Source: Multifurca ochricompacta (lineage: Eukaryota; Basidiomycota; Agaricomycetes; Russulales; Russulaceae). Taken from it: a DNA stretch of 53,965 bases. This document shows positions 11,582-20,391 of this stretch, piece by piece. Position 1 is the stretch's first letter. Each line of letters opens with the position of its first letter. The stretch is from positions 1 through 53,965 of the forward strand of contig WTXG01000240.1 of the NCBI GenBank assembly GCA_022496185.1, in the 5' to 3' direction. The translations under genes were made by a program, and so were the position numbers. The notes beneath the pieces were generated by a model that did no database searches, was not told where the DNA came from, and worked only from the letters and a program-made list of their open reading frames with translations.

Positions 11582-12080
11582 TGAAGAACAGGCATGTGAG
11601 CGCAGCAATACTGACTGTTGGTTAGCATGTGAGGCTAAAGGGACAAGTTATACTTCAGAGGAGAAGGAAACTCTGTTATACTATACTACACACCTAAAGG
11701 GACAAGTTATCTACATGAGACGGTTAGTCAAAGGTATGGTAGTAAGTAGAGTAGGAATGACTTACACTTCAGAGGAGAAGGAAACTCTGAAGTGTAAGAG
11801 ATGAAACAGACACCCTTATATACACTTGAAGGGATGGTCTGTGCGCAATGGAATGCGCTAGAATGTACTACTGAGGGACTAAGGCCATTGGCCAGTAAGG
11901 TATCACATGCTACACAGGATTACTAAGGTACATCAGACAGCTGCTGCACATCGCAAGAAAGAAAGTAATAATGATATGGTAAAAAGTCCGAAACTCCGGA
12001 TCTGTATCTAATCTAATCTTGCACAGCTTAGACCCTAACCTAGATGCCTGAAGCACCTCAAGACACACGCCGTGTCAACA
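11582..12080 (-). repeat. Solo LTR-A (copia family 1)
   Basis: 499 bp, TGAAGAACAGG to TGTCAACA, with TSD GGAGC (11577-11581 and 12081-12085). Inserted in LTR-G next to gypsy B. It keeps the paired hairpin and intron-like signals, though it has diverged from the other LTR-A copies. Confidence 0.93.
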
Positions 12081-12136
12081 GGAGCTAATCTCCTAAGGCT
12101 GTTGAGTGGGGATCAGGCTCAGCTGCAGTGCCAGAA

Positions 12137-12726
12137 TGTTATGACCAGTGCCGAGCCTTCCCACTTTCTTCACCCTCCCCAACGAGAACCCATCCTTACC
12201 ACCTACCATGCACTTTCTGATTACATCCCCATCCTGGGATCCATCACATGCCCTGCTCCCTTCCCCGTGACTGTCTTTGTCCTTGTCTATGTTACTGTAC
12301 TTCTGTTTGGCCCGTCATTGCTTATCTCTTATCTTTTATCTCTATGACCAGACACTTACTTAATTCCCTATCAGAAGCGTGGCTCTACACCCTCCGCTTT
12401 CATATATTTGGGCCCACATGATTCTGCTTTCGTTTATCTTTAGACGCTCATTCAATTACATATATAAGTCCACTGTAGCTACCTTGTAGACCTCAGACTC
12501 GACTTATTGAATACATTGGTGCTTGTCTTATGGACTTCCCTTTGATCCTTGAGCTCAGTTGTCTCGGTGCTTCTGGCATCTCTCCGCTTAACATCGTCTT
12601 AGAGTACAGCCTCTTTGACTTTGACTTGTCACTTCTAAACTCCAAGAGACCTTATTGGTTTCTTACCTGAACCACATACCACGCTGTCACACAAGTCGTG
12701 TGGAACATCCCGCACTGGACATAACA
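12137..12726 (+). repeat. Solo LTR-C (gypsy family A), plus orientation
   Basis: 590 bp, TGTTATGACC to GGACATAACA, with TSD CAGAA (12132-12136 and 12727-12731). Contains a TATATAAG box near 12460 and the start motif AGACTCGACTT at 12495-12505, which matches the family A self-priming motif exactly. Confidence 0.95.
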
Positions 12727-12731
12727 CAGAA

Positions 12732-13649
12732 GCACATCAGGCAAACTGGGCTCAAAGGAAGCAAAGGAGGGGAAACCAGAGCAGCAATGGCATCTGGGTC
12801 AAGGGGTGAGATCTGGGGATGAGGTGCACACCCATTGCCAGAGGCAATGGGGTCCTTTCAGTGATGCAAAGAAAGCAAAGAGGACTTAGAAGTCCAATCT
12901 GTATTCCATGATCAGGGAAACTCTAGGCTGAAGGCCCAAGAGGTCAAATCTAGGGGTGTACAAACTGTCTACAGGGTCTTATATACTGTATGGGGGTCTG
13001 GTTTGTAGCTAATCAGGAACAGGGTCAGAGTCCTTATCATCCAATAGCAGATAAGATGTCAAATATAGTCCATGATAAGGATAAGCCTTATCAGAAGCAT
13101 AATCATGTGGGGCAGCCCCACAGGAGTCATATCAGTGTGGGAGGATTCCCACCAGGGTCAGGGGCAAATGGGGAAATGACAGGTCCCACAGGAGTCAGAT
13201 CAGTGTGGGAATACTCCCACAGGAATCAGAGAAGAGGGTCAAGTGACTGATGGGTCAGATGATCTAAGGGGTCATGATCAAAGCCCAAGGTCACATGGTC
13301 AAAGGGGGTCACATGGTCTGAGGTCATGTGGTCAAGGGTCACATGACAGGTCATGGCTTTGAGTCCATGTCATGTGCCTACAGGTCATGTGGTCTGGAGG
13401 GGCAAATGCAAGCCAAAGTTGTCTTGTGTGCAGAGTCAGGTTTGGCAGGGACAGTGTCAGAGATCCCATGGGTGTCAGCCACAGGGACAGGGTACAGATG
13501 CTGGCCAAGACAGAGGCCAAGCATCAGGGGAAAGGGGAATGCAGCCATCAGCACAGTAGCTGAACTAGTAGTGAGTCAGGTGCAGGTGTCAAGGGCAAGG
13601 GGTCCTGAGAGCATCATGTCACAGGCATCAGGGTGGGGTCCTGGGCATA
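12732..13649. repeat. Central part of LTR-G with direct repeats and a GGTCA-CATG-type array
   Basis: Non-coding. A 26-bp direct repeat with one mismatch (CCCACAGGAGTCA, then ATCAGTGTGGGA) lies at 13117-13142 and 13185-13210. Four 12-mers of the form GGTCA[C/T][A/G]TGGTC lie at 13289-13300, 13307-13318, 13322-13333 and 13383-13394, with looser copies between. A TATA-like element is at about 12985. No reading frame is supported. Confidence 0.7.
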
Positions 13650-14013
13650 TACAGTGCCTCACAAAACTGAGTCAATGTTTTGCACTTTTGCACTTTTTGT
13701 TGAATATTGCATCAGCCAAAACAAATATAAACAAAGTCTTGGTATACCATAAAAGGTACAAGATAAGGGCTATGTAATGCAACAATAATTATGTAATTCT
13801 GATCAAAACCTGTGGAGCTATGCCCATTTCAAATTGGGGACTCATTGACTCAGTTTTGTGAGGGGGTATCAGAAATATCAGAATCTGATGCTCCACCAAA
13901 TGTACAGCAACCAATCCTTAATATATGGTTACCATAGTTATCTTAATATTGATGGGACCTGGAATAGAGCTATTTAACCATGGTTTACATTCCCAGAATA
14001 TTATAATTTCCCA

Positions 14014-14457
14014 ATGCACCCCACCTCCTCTGCTCAGAAAGAAAACATGCTCTCTCTGGCCCCTGAAGGTCATTCCACTCACACTATTGCCTCCAGACTC
14101 AGCCTCAGCCAGTCCACAGTCTCTAGGACACTCAGAACTCTCCTTGCCAACCATCAGTCACCTCATTTTGGTCATCATTCCAAGCTCTCAGCTACCTCTG
14201 AGCATGCTATCATCATACAAATCACCACAGAAAAGGTTGGCAATGCTGTCCAGGCCACAAAGCACATCAATTCCATCATCCCCAACCATGTCTCTTCACA
14301 AACTGTGCACTGGGTTCTTAAACAACATTCATTCAAGGCTGTAACAAAGAAGAAAAGGCCACTACTCTCTGCAGTACATTGCAAGAAGCACTTAGCCTTT
14401 GCTTTGAAGTACAGAGAGTGGACTGTGGAGGACTGGTATCTGACCCAAACCTGTTGA
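14014..14457 (+). pseudogene. Tc1-like transposase N-terminal half, left arm
   Basis: 147 codons from ATG 14014. The helix-turn-helix region typical of Tc1 transposases is visible (HTIASRLSLSQSTVSRTLRTL), followed by a second basic DNA-binding segment (HVSSQTVHWVLKQHSF, TKKKRPLLS). The frame ends just after EDW, where the sequence switches into the inverted copy. No catalytic core is left, so it cannot transpose by itself. A truncated DNA-binding fragment could compete with full transposase if made. Confidence 0.85.
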
Positions 14458-14478
14458 TTTCGGTCTCATCTGACCAAA

Positions 14479-14910
14479 TCACCCTCTTCCAGTCCTCCAT
14501 AGTGCAGTTTGGTACTTCAAAGCAAAGGCTAAGTGCTTCTTGCAATGTACTGCAGAGAGTAGTGGCCTTTTCTTCTTTGTTACAGCCTTGAATGAATGTT
14601 GTTTAAGAACCCAGTGCACAGTTTGTGAAGAGACATGGTTGGGGATGATGGAATTGATGTGCTTTGTGGCCTGGACAGCATTGCCAACCTTTTCTGTGGT
14701 GATTTGTATGATGATAGCATGCTCAGAGGTAGCTGAGAGCTTGGAATGATGACCAAAATGAGGTGACTGATGGTTGGCAAGGAGAGTTCTGAGTGTCCTA
14801 GAGACTGTGGACTGGCTGAGGCTGAGTCTGGAGGCAATAGTGTGAGTGGAATGACCTTCAGGGGCCAGAGAGAGCATGTTTTCTTTCTGAGCAGAGGAGG
14901 TGGGGTGCAT
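14479..14910 (-). pseudogene. Tc1-like transposase N-terminal half, right arm plus spacer
   Basis: Mirror image of the left-arm frame, identical up to the end of the repeat at 14512. Beyond it the spacer, read on the minus strand in another frame (14545-14460), encodes the first catalytic block of Tc1-type transposases (MEDWKRVIWSDET, then INRFGSD). The right arm thus reaches slightly further into the gene than the left. A one-base frame change at the arm/spacer border disrupts it. The second Asp and the final catalytic acid are missing. Confidence 0.83.
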
Positions 14911-15440
14911 TGGGAAATTATAATATTCTGGGAATGTAAACCATGGTTAAATAGCTCTATTCCAGGTCCCATCAATATTAAGATAACTATGGTAACCATA
15001 TATTAAGGATTGGTTGCTGTACATTTGGTGGAGCATCAGATTCTGATATTTCTGATACCCCCTCACAAAACTGAGTCAATGAGTCCCCAATTTGAAATGG
15101 GCATAGCTCCACAGGTTTTGATCAGAATTACATAATTATTGTTGCATTACATAGCCCTTATCTTGTACCTTTTATGGTATACCAAGACTTTGTTTATATT
15201 TGTTTTGGCTGATGCAATATTCAACAAAAAGTGCAAAAGTGCAAAACATTGACTCAGTTTTGTGAGGCACTGTAAGCCACAGGCATCAGGCAAGGTCCCA
15301 AGGCAGCAAGCCAAGGGCATCAGGGATCAGGGGCCAAAGAGGGCAGGAGACAGTGGTCTAGTGAAGGGGAAAGGTCAAGGGTGGTGTAAGGGAGCTGGCT
15401 CAGTGTGAGGAAGGGAAAAGAGTGGGGTTGTAACAAGCTG

Positions 15441-15942
15441 GAGGGGCTGGGTCTGGGAGCTGGGCAGTGATGGTTGACATACTTTGATAAAATGGGGTGA
15501 CTGTGTCGGTGGATTGTATGGATATCTGGGGAGTTGTCAAAGCAGGGGCTCTGATTGTGACAACTGCAGGTGCAACTGGGGCTGTAGTCGATGCTAATAC
15601 TGGTGCTTCTTCACTATTTTCTTCTATGTACTCTTCTGGTTCAGAGTCTGTGACAATGGCCAGGGGATTTTCTCTCCATGGTCCTAGTCCAAATTCAGGT
15701 GGGGCAGGTCCTGTAGTGACCCAAGAGTGTCAGCTGTCCAAGTATTGGATTTGATACCAAACTCTTTTCTTGTCATCATATTCTACTGGTTGGTATCTTC
15801 TGTCATGATAGACATAGTATCCAAACTTGGATTCAAAGTCTTTCCAGGTGGCAGAGCCAAGTACTTGTTGTGAAAGATTATTCTCGTCTCTGCATTTGAT
15901 AAGTTCTTCTCTGAAGAGGGTCTGACTGTGACTGGAAGCCAC
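15441..15942 (-). pseudogene. gag: Gypsy A1 gag, N-terminal part
   Basis: Starts at ATG 15942 (MASSHSQTLFREELI) and parallels gag of the young element from 36006. It has one TGA at 15732-15730 and then an Ala/Thr/Pro-rich stretch up to the insertion point. It joins the part at 2448-3490 once the nested block is removed. Confidence 0.86.
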
Positions 15943-15948
15943 TGTGAG

Positions 15949-15959
15949 AGACTCGACTT
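15949..15959 (-). promoter_or_regulatory. Self-primer binding site of gypsy A1
   Basis: AGACTCGACTT on the plus strand, two bases from the LTR at 15962. It is an exact 11-nt match to the predicted transcript start in undecayed family A LTRs (12495-12505). The A1 LTR itself has AAGTTGAGTCT (16184-16194), one CpG change away. Confidence 0.8.
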
Positions 15960-15961
15960 GA

Positions 15962-16527
15962 TGTTATGTCTGGTGTAGGATGTTCCATGTGACTTGTGTG
16001 ACAGCATTTGTTTGTGATTGGATAAGAGGTCTATAAGACCTCTTGGAGTTTTATGGGGATGAGTCAAAGTCAGAGGGGCTATACCCTAAGACAATGTTGA
16101 GTGGAAAAGTGCCAGAAGCACTGAGATGACCAATACTGAGGTTCAAGGGACTTGTCCAGAAGACAAACACTGATGTATTCAATAAGTTGAGTCTGAGGTC
16201 TACAATGTAGATACAGTGGGCTTATATACATAATTGGATGGGTGTCTACAAGATAAGAGTCATGGAGTCAAGTGGGCCCGAATATATGAAAGTGGAGGGC
16301 ATAAAGCCTGGCTTCTGATAGGGAATTAAGTAAGTGTCCAGTCATAGAGATAAGAAGATAAGGAGGCAAGCAAGTAAACATAAGTAAATATGGTCACAGG
16401 GAAGGGAGCAGAGCACATGATGGATCCCAGGAAGGAGATGTAATCATGAAGTGTAGTGTAGGTGGGAGAGTGGGATTTGCATTGGGGAGAGTAAAGAAAA
16501 GAGGGTTGCTTGGCAAGGGTCATAACA
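15962..16527 (-). repeat. 5' LTR of gypsy A1 (LTR-C, CpG-decayed)
   Basis: 566 bp, TGTTATGTCT to GTCATAACA. Its left neighbour is gag of the same family, as in the young copy at 36026; its right neighbour is unrelated gypsy BD2 sequence. It is therefore an element end and not a solo LTR. Confidence 0.92.
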
Positions 16528-16700
16528 ATCAGTGTTGATCCTTGCTTATCCAGAGTCATAAGTACTGTTTGAGCCAAAGGTTCATGCATTCATTAGATCC
16601 ATCTGTCCAAGGGTGAAATGCTGTTGATAAATTCTGTTGAACTTGAAGGACTTTTGCTAGTGCATGTGAGAAATGTGATGTAAACTGCGGATCTTGATTG
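16528..16700 (-). pseudogene. pol: Gypsy BD2 integrase core fragment
   Basis: Reads on the minus strand as the second half of the integrase catalytic core (DPQFTSHFSHALAK, then LSTAFHPWTDGSNE), continuing directly the integrase at 23241-23480 once copia1 and one TSD copy (GATTG) are removed. Confidence 0.85.
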
Positions 16701-17199
16701 TGTTGAACACAGAAGATGTTTGGTGATGCTTCAGGCATCAGGTGATTAGATTAGCTACTTTGTAGATTAGATTAGATACCGGAGTCTCAGACTTTTTACA
16801 TTATCCTTATTACTTTCTTTCTCACATTCCGCAGTAGCTGACTGATGCACCATGTAGCATGTGATTTCTGTACTGGCCAATGGCCTTACTCCCTCATGTT
16901 TATTGTTTGGACTTTGTCTGGCACTTGTGGACTTATTCCCAGTGCACAGACCACCCCTTGGACAGTATATAAGGGTGTCTGTTTCATCTCTTCCACTTCA
17001 GAGTTTCTTCAACCTCTGAAGTGTAAGTTCTACTATACTTTCTATCATACCTTTGACTAACCATCTCTTGTGAATACTTGTCTTTCTAGGTCAGTAGAAT
17101 AGTAATACAGAGTTTCTTCAACCTCTGAAGTATACTTGTCTTTCTAGCCTAAACCGCTAACACTTACAGTCAGTATGCTGCACACATGCCTGTTTGACA
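16701..17199 (+). repeat. 5' LTR of copia1 (LTR-A)
   Basis: TGTTGAACAC to GTTTGACA. A TATATAAG box lies at about 16966. A perfect 10-bp hairpin (CACTTCAGAG/CTCTGAAGTG, 16994-17023) lies about 28 nt downstream, where the transcript should start. Part of this block is repeated at 17114-17153. Confidence 0.96.
17023..17089 (+). other. Intron-like segment inside the LTR
   Basis: GTAAGT at 17023-17028, a branch-like TGACTAAC at 17054-17061 and TTTCTAG ending at 17089 give a 67-nt segment of typical fungal intron size. The same signals recur at matching places in other LTR-A copies (23048, 49550, 51835, and minus-strand 11582-12080). Splicing is an inference. Confidence 0.5.
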
Positions 17200-17214
17200 G
17201 GTTATGGGCCCTGG
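17200..17214 (+). promoter_or_regulatory. Primer binding site: initiator tRNA-Met anticodon half
   Basis: GGTTATGGGCCCTGG directly follows the LTR. It is complementary to the anticodon stem-loop region of initiator tRNA-Met (CAU within GGGCYCAUAACC). Drosophila copia uses the same internal tRNA region as a half-tRNA primer. Copia2 has the same site at 27759. Confidence 0.75.
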
Positions 17215-18123
17215 GCATGCACTAACTGACTATTCTTTTGATCAGTCCAACCTTCTTCAAGCTCACTGCTTCAAGACTCTTCTCTTCCCAATCATCTTTA
17301 ACAGTGAGCTTCGACTTTCTTTTCTTTGCCCTTAACTGTCCACAAGGTGGTGCACTTTATGTGCCCACCTTGATCTGTCTGGCTAGTCCCTCAGGGGATT
17401 CTTGCAAGAGGTGATGAGGGACCCTAAGTGGGTGAAACACCTTGAGTTCCTCATGTGCGCTCTAAGTAAATAGTATTCATAGATGTAGCTGGGTTTTCGT
17501 CCCATAGTTAGTCTTAGTAGGCCACTTGCCCAGAAGGCTTGGGGCTATAGGTTCAGTCAATACTTGGCTCGATCCGTAAGCCAGGTTTAGCGACCTGCTG
17601 GTAGAGTTTAGGGTCTAGAACAAGGCATGGGTAGTCACTCCCATGTCACTTGGGCTCGATACAAGTAGGCTTGAACTACTATAGTATTTACACAGTAGCT
17701 AGAAGGTTTTGTCTCTGGGCAGAAGTACCCACTGCCTTTGTTGGGGGTCCGCCCCAACCAGAGGAAACCTAATAGTCTACTATAGTCATGGCCCCAATCA
17801 TCTAGGGCTTAATCATGGACTCCACCACCAGCACTAGAGGAAGGGCTCTATACCCTTTGTCTCTATTGGAACTTGCGGTTGGCTCCTCCATGACATGACT
17901 CCCCATCTATTTACACAACGTCCCCCTGATGTGGGCTTAGGACTTGTTGTAGATGGCACTAGACAGCCTACTATACTACTTAGAAGTCGCACATCAGAGG
18001 CAGGACTTTCTTAAGTTCTGAAGCATAGTGCCACAGAATGGATGGGCCCTCTTCAATGAGACCTGGACAACTGGTTCTAACTGCTCCTTGGAACCAGGAT
18101 CAATTTTTACTAAAATCATCTCA
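17215..18123 (+). other. Copia1 untranslated leader
   Basis: About 0.9 kb between the primer site and the likely gag ATG at 18124. I see no supported coding frame. It presumably holds packaging and dimerisation signals, which I cannot identify. Confidence 0.55.
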
Positions 18124-20391
18124 ATGTCTTCCATCGTCTTCCCCCCCACTTTCAAGTTTGACAAACTTGATGGCTCCAACTGGCAGCAGTGGTCGGTGTC
18201 TTTCACTGCCCTGCTGAGGATCAATGGGATGAAGAAGCACATCACACACGATGCACCTGAATTCCTCAATCCTCCCAAGCCAGAGGATGGAGAAAAGGAT
18301 GACAAGTATGCCAAACACTTCGCTCTTTGGTCAGAGCCTATGTACCTGGAATGGAACAGAGTGGAGGAAGTCCTCATGGGAGTTCTGGTGATGGTAACAT
18401 TGCCAGAAACATACTCCCAAATTGCCTCTGACAGAACTTATCCTTCTGTCAATGCCAAGTATGAGTGTTTGGAATCGCTCTATGGCTCAGTAGGTAGCAT
18501 GGCCACCTACAACTTGTGGTGCTCTGTATCCTCCTTCCGCTTGGAAGAAGGAAAGCAATTCAGGCCCCAGTTGCAGCATGTGTTGGATGTGAGGAGTACC
18601 CTCAAGGAAAATGGGATGGAGATCTCTGATCTCCAGATGAGCTTTATATTGCTCCAATCCCTACCTCCATCCTACAGTGCCATTGCTGGCTCTATCCTGG
18701 TGTCAGGTCCTCCTGACCACCTTTCCCCTCAGGACCTTGTTCAAAGGTTCCTAAATGAGGAAAGCTGACTAGCTGGCCCTGCAGGAAGTGGTGTTGGGGC
18801 TGCCCTTAACAAGGCAGCCCATGTCAACAAAAATAAAAACAAAAAACAAGTATCTTTCACGCCACAACCTGCAGGTGCATCATCGTCCAATGATGTCACC
18901 TGCTTCTATTGCCAGAAGCCGGGCCACAAGGCTAATGAATGTTGGCAAAGGAAACAGGACAGAGCCAATGCTGATGCAGGCAAAAAGGGCAACAAGAGGA
19001 AGGGGCAAGGCCCCAGTGTACAAAATAACTCCACACAAGTAGCTACCGTAGTTAATGGTAGTGGCAGAATACAGGAGGTGCATGAGACACCTCGCATTTC
19101 ACTTTATATGTTGACAGAGCATATGCAAGAAGTCGATGATGGCAGTGACCCTTGGATGATGGACAGCAGAGCCACCACCCATTTTACACCATACTTAGAT
19201 GATTTCTCTGAGTATTTCCCACACAAGGGACATCAGGTGACAATTGGTGATGGATCCATAGTCCAAATTGAAGGAACAGGCAAAGTCATACTCAAAACTC
19301 GAAACAATTATGAGTCAGAGTTAAATAATGTCTTTTATATGCCTGGCAGTGAAAGAATACTGTCAACAAGCTGCATCACTGACAAAGGTGGCTCAGTGGA
19401 GTTCTCTCCAACTGAAGTCAAAATAAAGTACAATAATGCAATCATAGCGGAAGGTGTCAAGGCTATGGGACTCTATTGGGTCTTTGGGAAAACTATGCAG
19501 AATCTAAATACTGCTTCCCACAAATCTGCATCAAGTAGCCTTGATACCTGGCATTTGTGCATGGGTCATATGTCAAAAGAGGCCCTCAAAAGACATGCTC
19601 CTAAGGCTGTAAAAGGCCTTAGCATAGATAATAGCCAAGTGGAAGACAAGCCGTGTTATGGCTGTGAAATGGGAAAATCACACCATCTTCCATTCCCTCC
19701 CTCTCAAAAAAGGGCTTCAGCACCCTTAGAAGTCATTCATAGTGACCTAGTTGGTCCTTTGCAATGTACTTCAATTCAAGGGAACCTATACTTCACCACT
19801 TTCATAGACGACTTTAGCAGAACAGCTCTAGTTGTTGCTATGAAAGCAAAAAGTGATTTTACATCGGTGTTCTGTAACATTAAGGCATTCTTGGAAAATA
19901 AAACAGACAAGAAAATAAAGACCTTACATACAGACCAAGGTGGCGAATTCGTAAATAGGGAGCTGAAGTCAATACTTGAGCAGGCTGGCATAGAGCATAA
20001 ATTGACAATGCCATATTCCCCACAACAGAATGGAAGGGCAGAGAGGTTCAACAGAACCATCATGGAAAAAGCTACCAGTATGCTGCATCATGCTGGTCTT
20101 TCCCTTGGATTCTGGGAATGTGCAGTGCGAACAGCCTGTCACATATACAACAGAATGCCCATCCGATCTAATAAGTGGAGGACACTGCTTGAGCTTCTGG
20201 ATGGGGACATTCCAGATGTCTCCTACTTTAAAATATTTGGCTGCTTAGCCTATTATACTGTCCCAGAGGACAAAAGACGAAAACTGGATCACAAAGCCAG
20301 GGAAACAGTCTTTGTCGGGTATGCACCTCACTCTAAAGGATATCTTCTTTGGGATATGCATACTGATCCTTTGTATTGTCAAGAGATGTGA
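18124..20391 (+). pseudogene. gag-pol: Copia1 gag, protease and integrase (TGA at 18766)
   Basis: Likely start is ATG 18124 (MSSIVFPPTFKFDKLDG); the same frame is open from 18028. UBN2-type gag runs to a TGA at 18766-18768. The frame then continues through the CCHC knuckle at 18901-18942 (CFYCQKPGHKANEC), the protease, GAG-pre-integrase (HLCMGHM; CYGCEMGK), and the integrase core with VIHSDLVGPL, LHTDQGGEF and QQNGRAERFNR carrying the three catalytic acids. The protease triad is damaged: GAC AGC AGA at 19162-19170 reads DSR where DSG is expected, a GGA-to-AGA change. A frameshift near 20376-20391 moves the rest of pol into another register. Copia gag and pol usually form one polyprotein. Confidence 0.9.

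Larger units (their letters stand above)
13652..15272. mobile_element. Palindromic Tc1-like element: two inverted 5' halves
   Basis: Starts CAGTGCCTCAC, ends GTGAGGCACTG, flanked by TA (13650-13651, 15273-15274), as for Tc1/mariner. The arms 13652-14412 and 14512-15272 are 761-bp inverted repeats in which I found no mismatch or indel (paired positions sum to 28924 throughout). The spacer is 99 bp. Each arm holds the terminal repeat plus the N-terminal half of a transposase. The C-terminal half with the last two catalytic acids is absent, so the element is non-autonomous, but both ends are genuine termini. The spacer carries the inverted microhomology GGAGGACTGG at the likely strand-switch point. 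Confidence 0.92.
3496..15435 (-). repeat. Solo LTR-G of an unrecognised LTR family, split by four insertions
   Basis: The outer ends are TGTAACGC at 3496 and GTAACA at 15435, flanked by a 5-bp TSD AGCTG (3491-3495 and 15436-15440) inside A1 gag. Its own sequence is 3496-3703, 11567-11581, 12086-12136, 12732-13649 and 15275-15435, about 1.3 kb in total. The rest is gypsy B, a solo LTR-A, a solo LTR-C and a palindromic Tc1-like element, each with its own TSD. TG...CA ends, a 5-bp TSD and no coding capacity favour a solo LTR. A TATATAAG box on the minus strand near 12985 suggests minus orientation. It could instead be a TRIM-like or other non-coding element. CpG is scarce. Confidence 0.75.
1..16527 (-). 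mobile_element. Ty3/gypsy element A1, decayed, 3' end outside window, heavily nested
   Basis: This is a minus-strand copy of the same family as the young element at 29133-36608. Its 5' LTR is 15962-16527, gag begins at 15942, and the body continues leftward through gag, protease, RT and RNase H to base 1. The integrase, ORF3 and 3' LTR lie outside the window. The body is split by a solo LTR at 1933-2442 and by a nested block at 3496-15435; removing both, with their TSDs, restores collinearity with the young copy. It is CpG-poor and full of in-frame stops where the young copy has CpG. It sits in the integrase region of an older gypsy (BD2); the first five bases to the right are ATCAG, and the matching TSD would lie left of the window. 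Confidence 0.9.

Noticed and set aside
15962..16527. LTR-C at 15962 as a solo LTR
   Set aside because: Flanks do not match, and its left neighbour is gag of the same family with the primer site in place, so it is the 5' LTR of A1.
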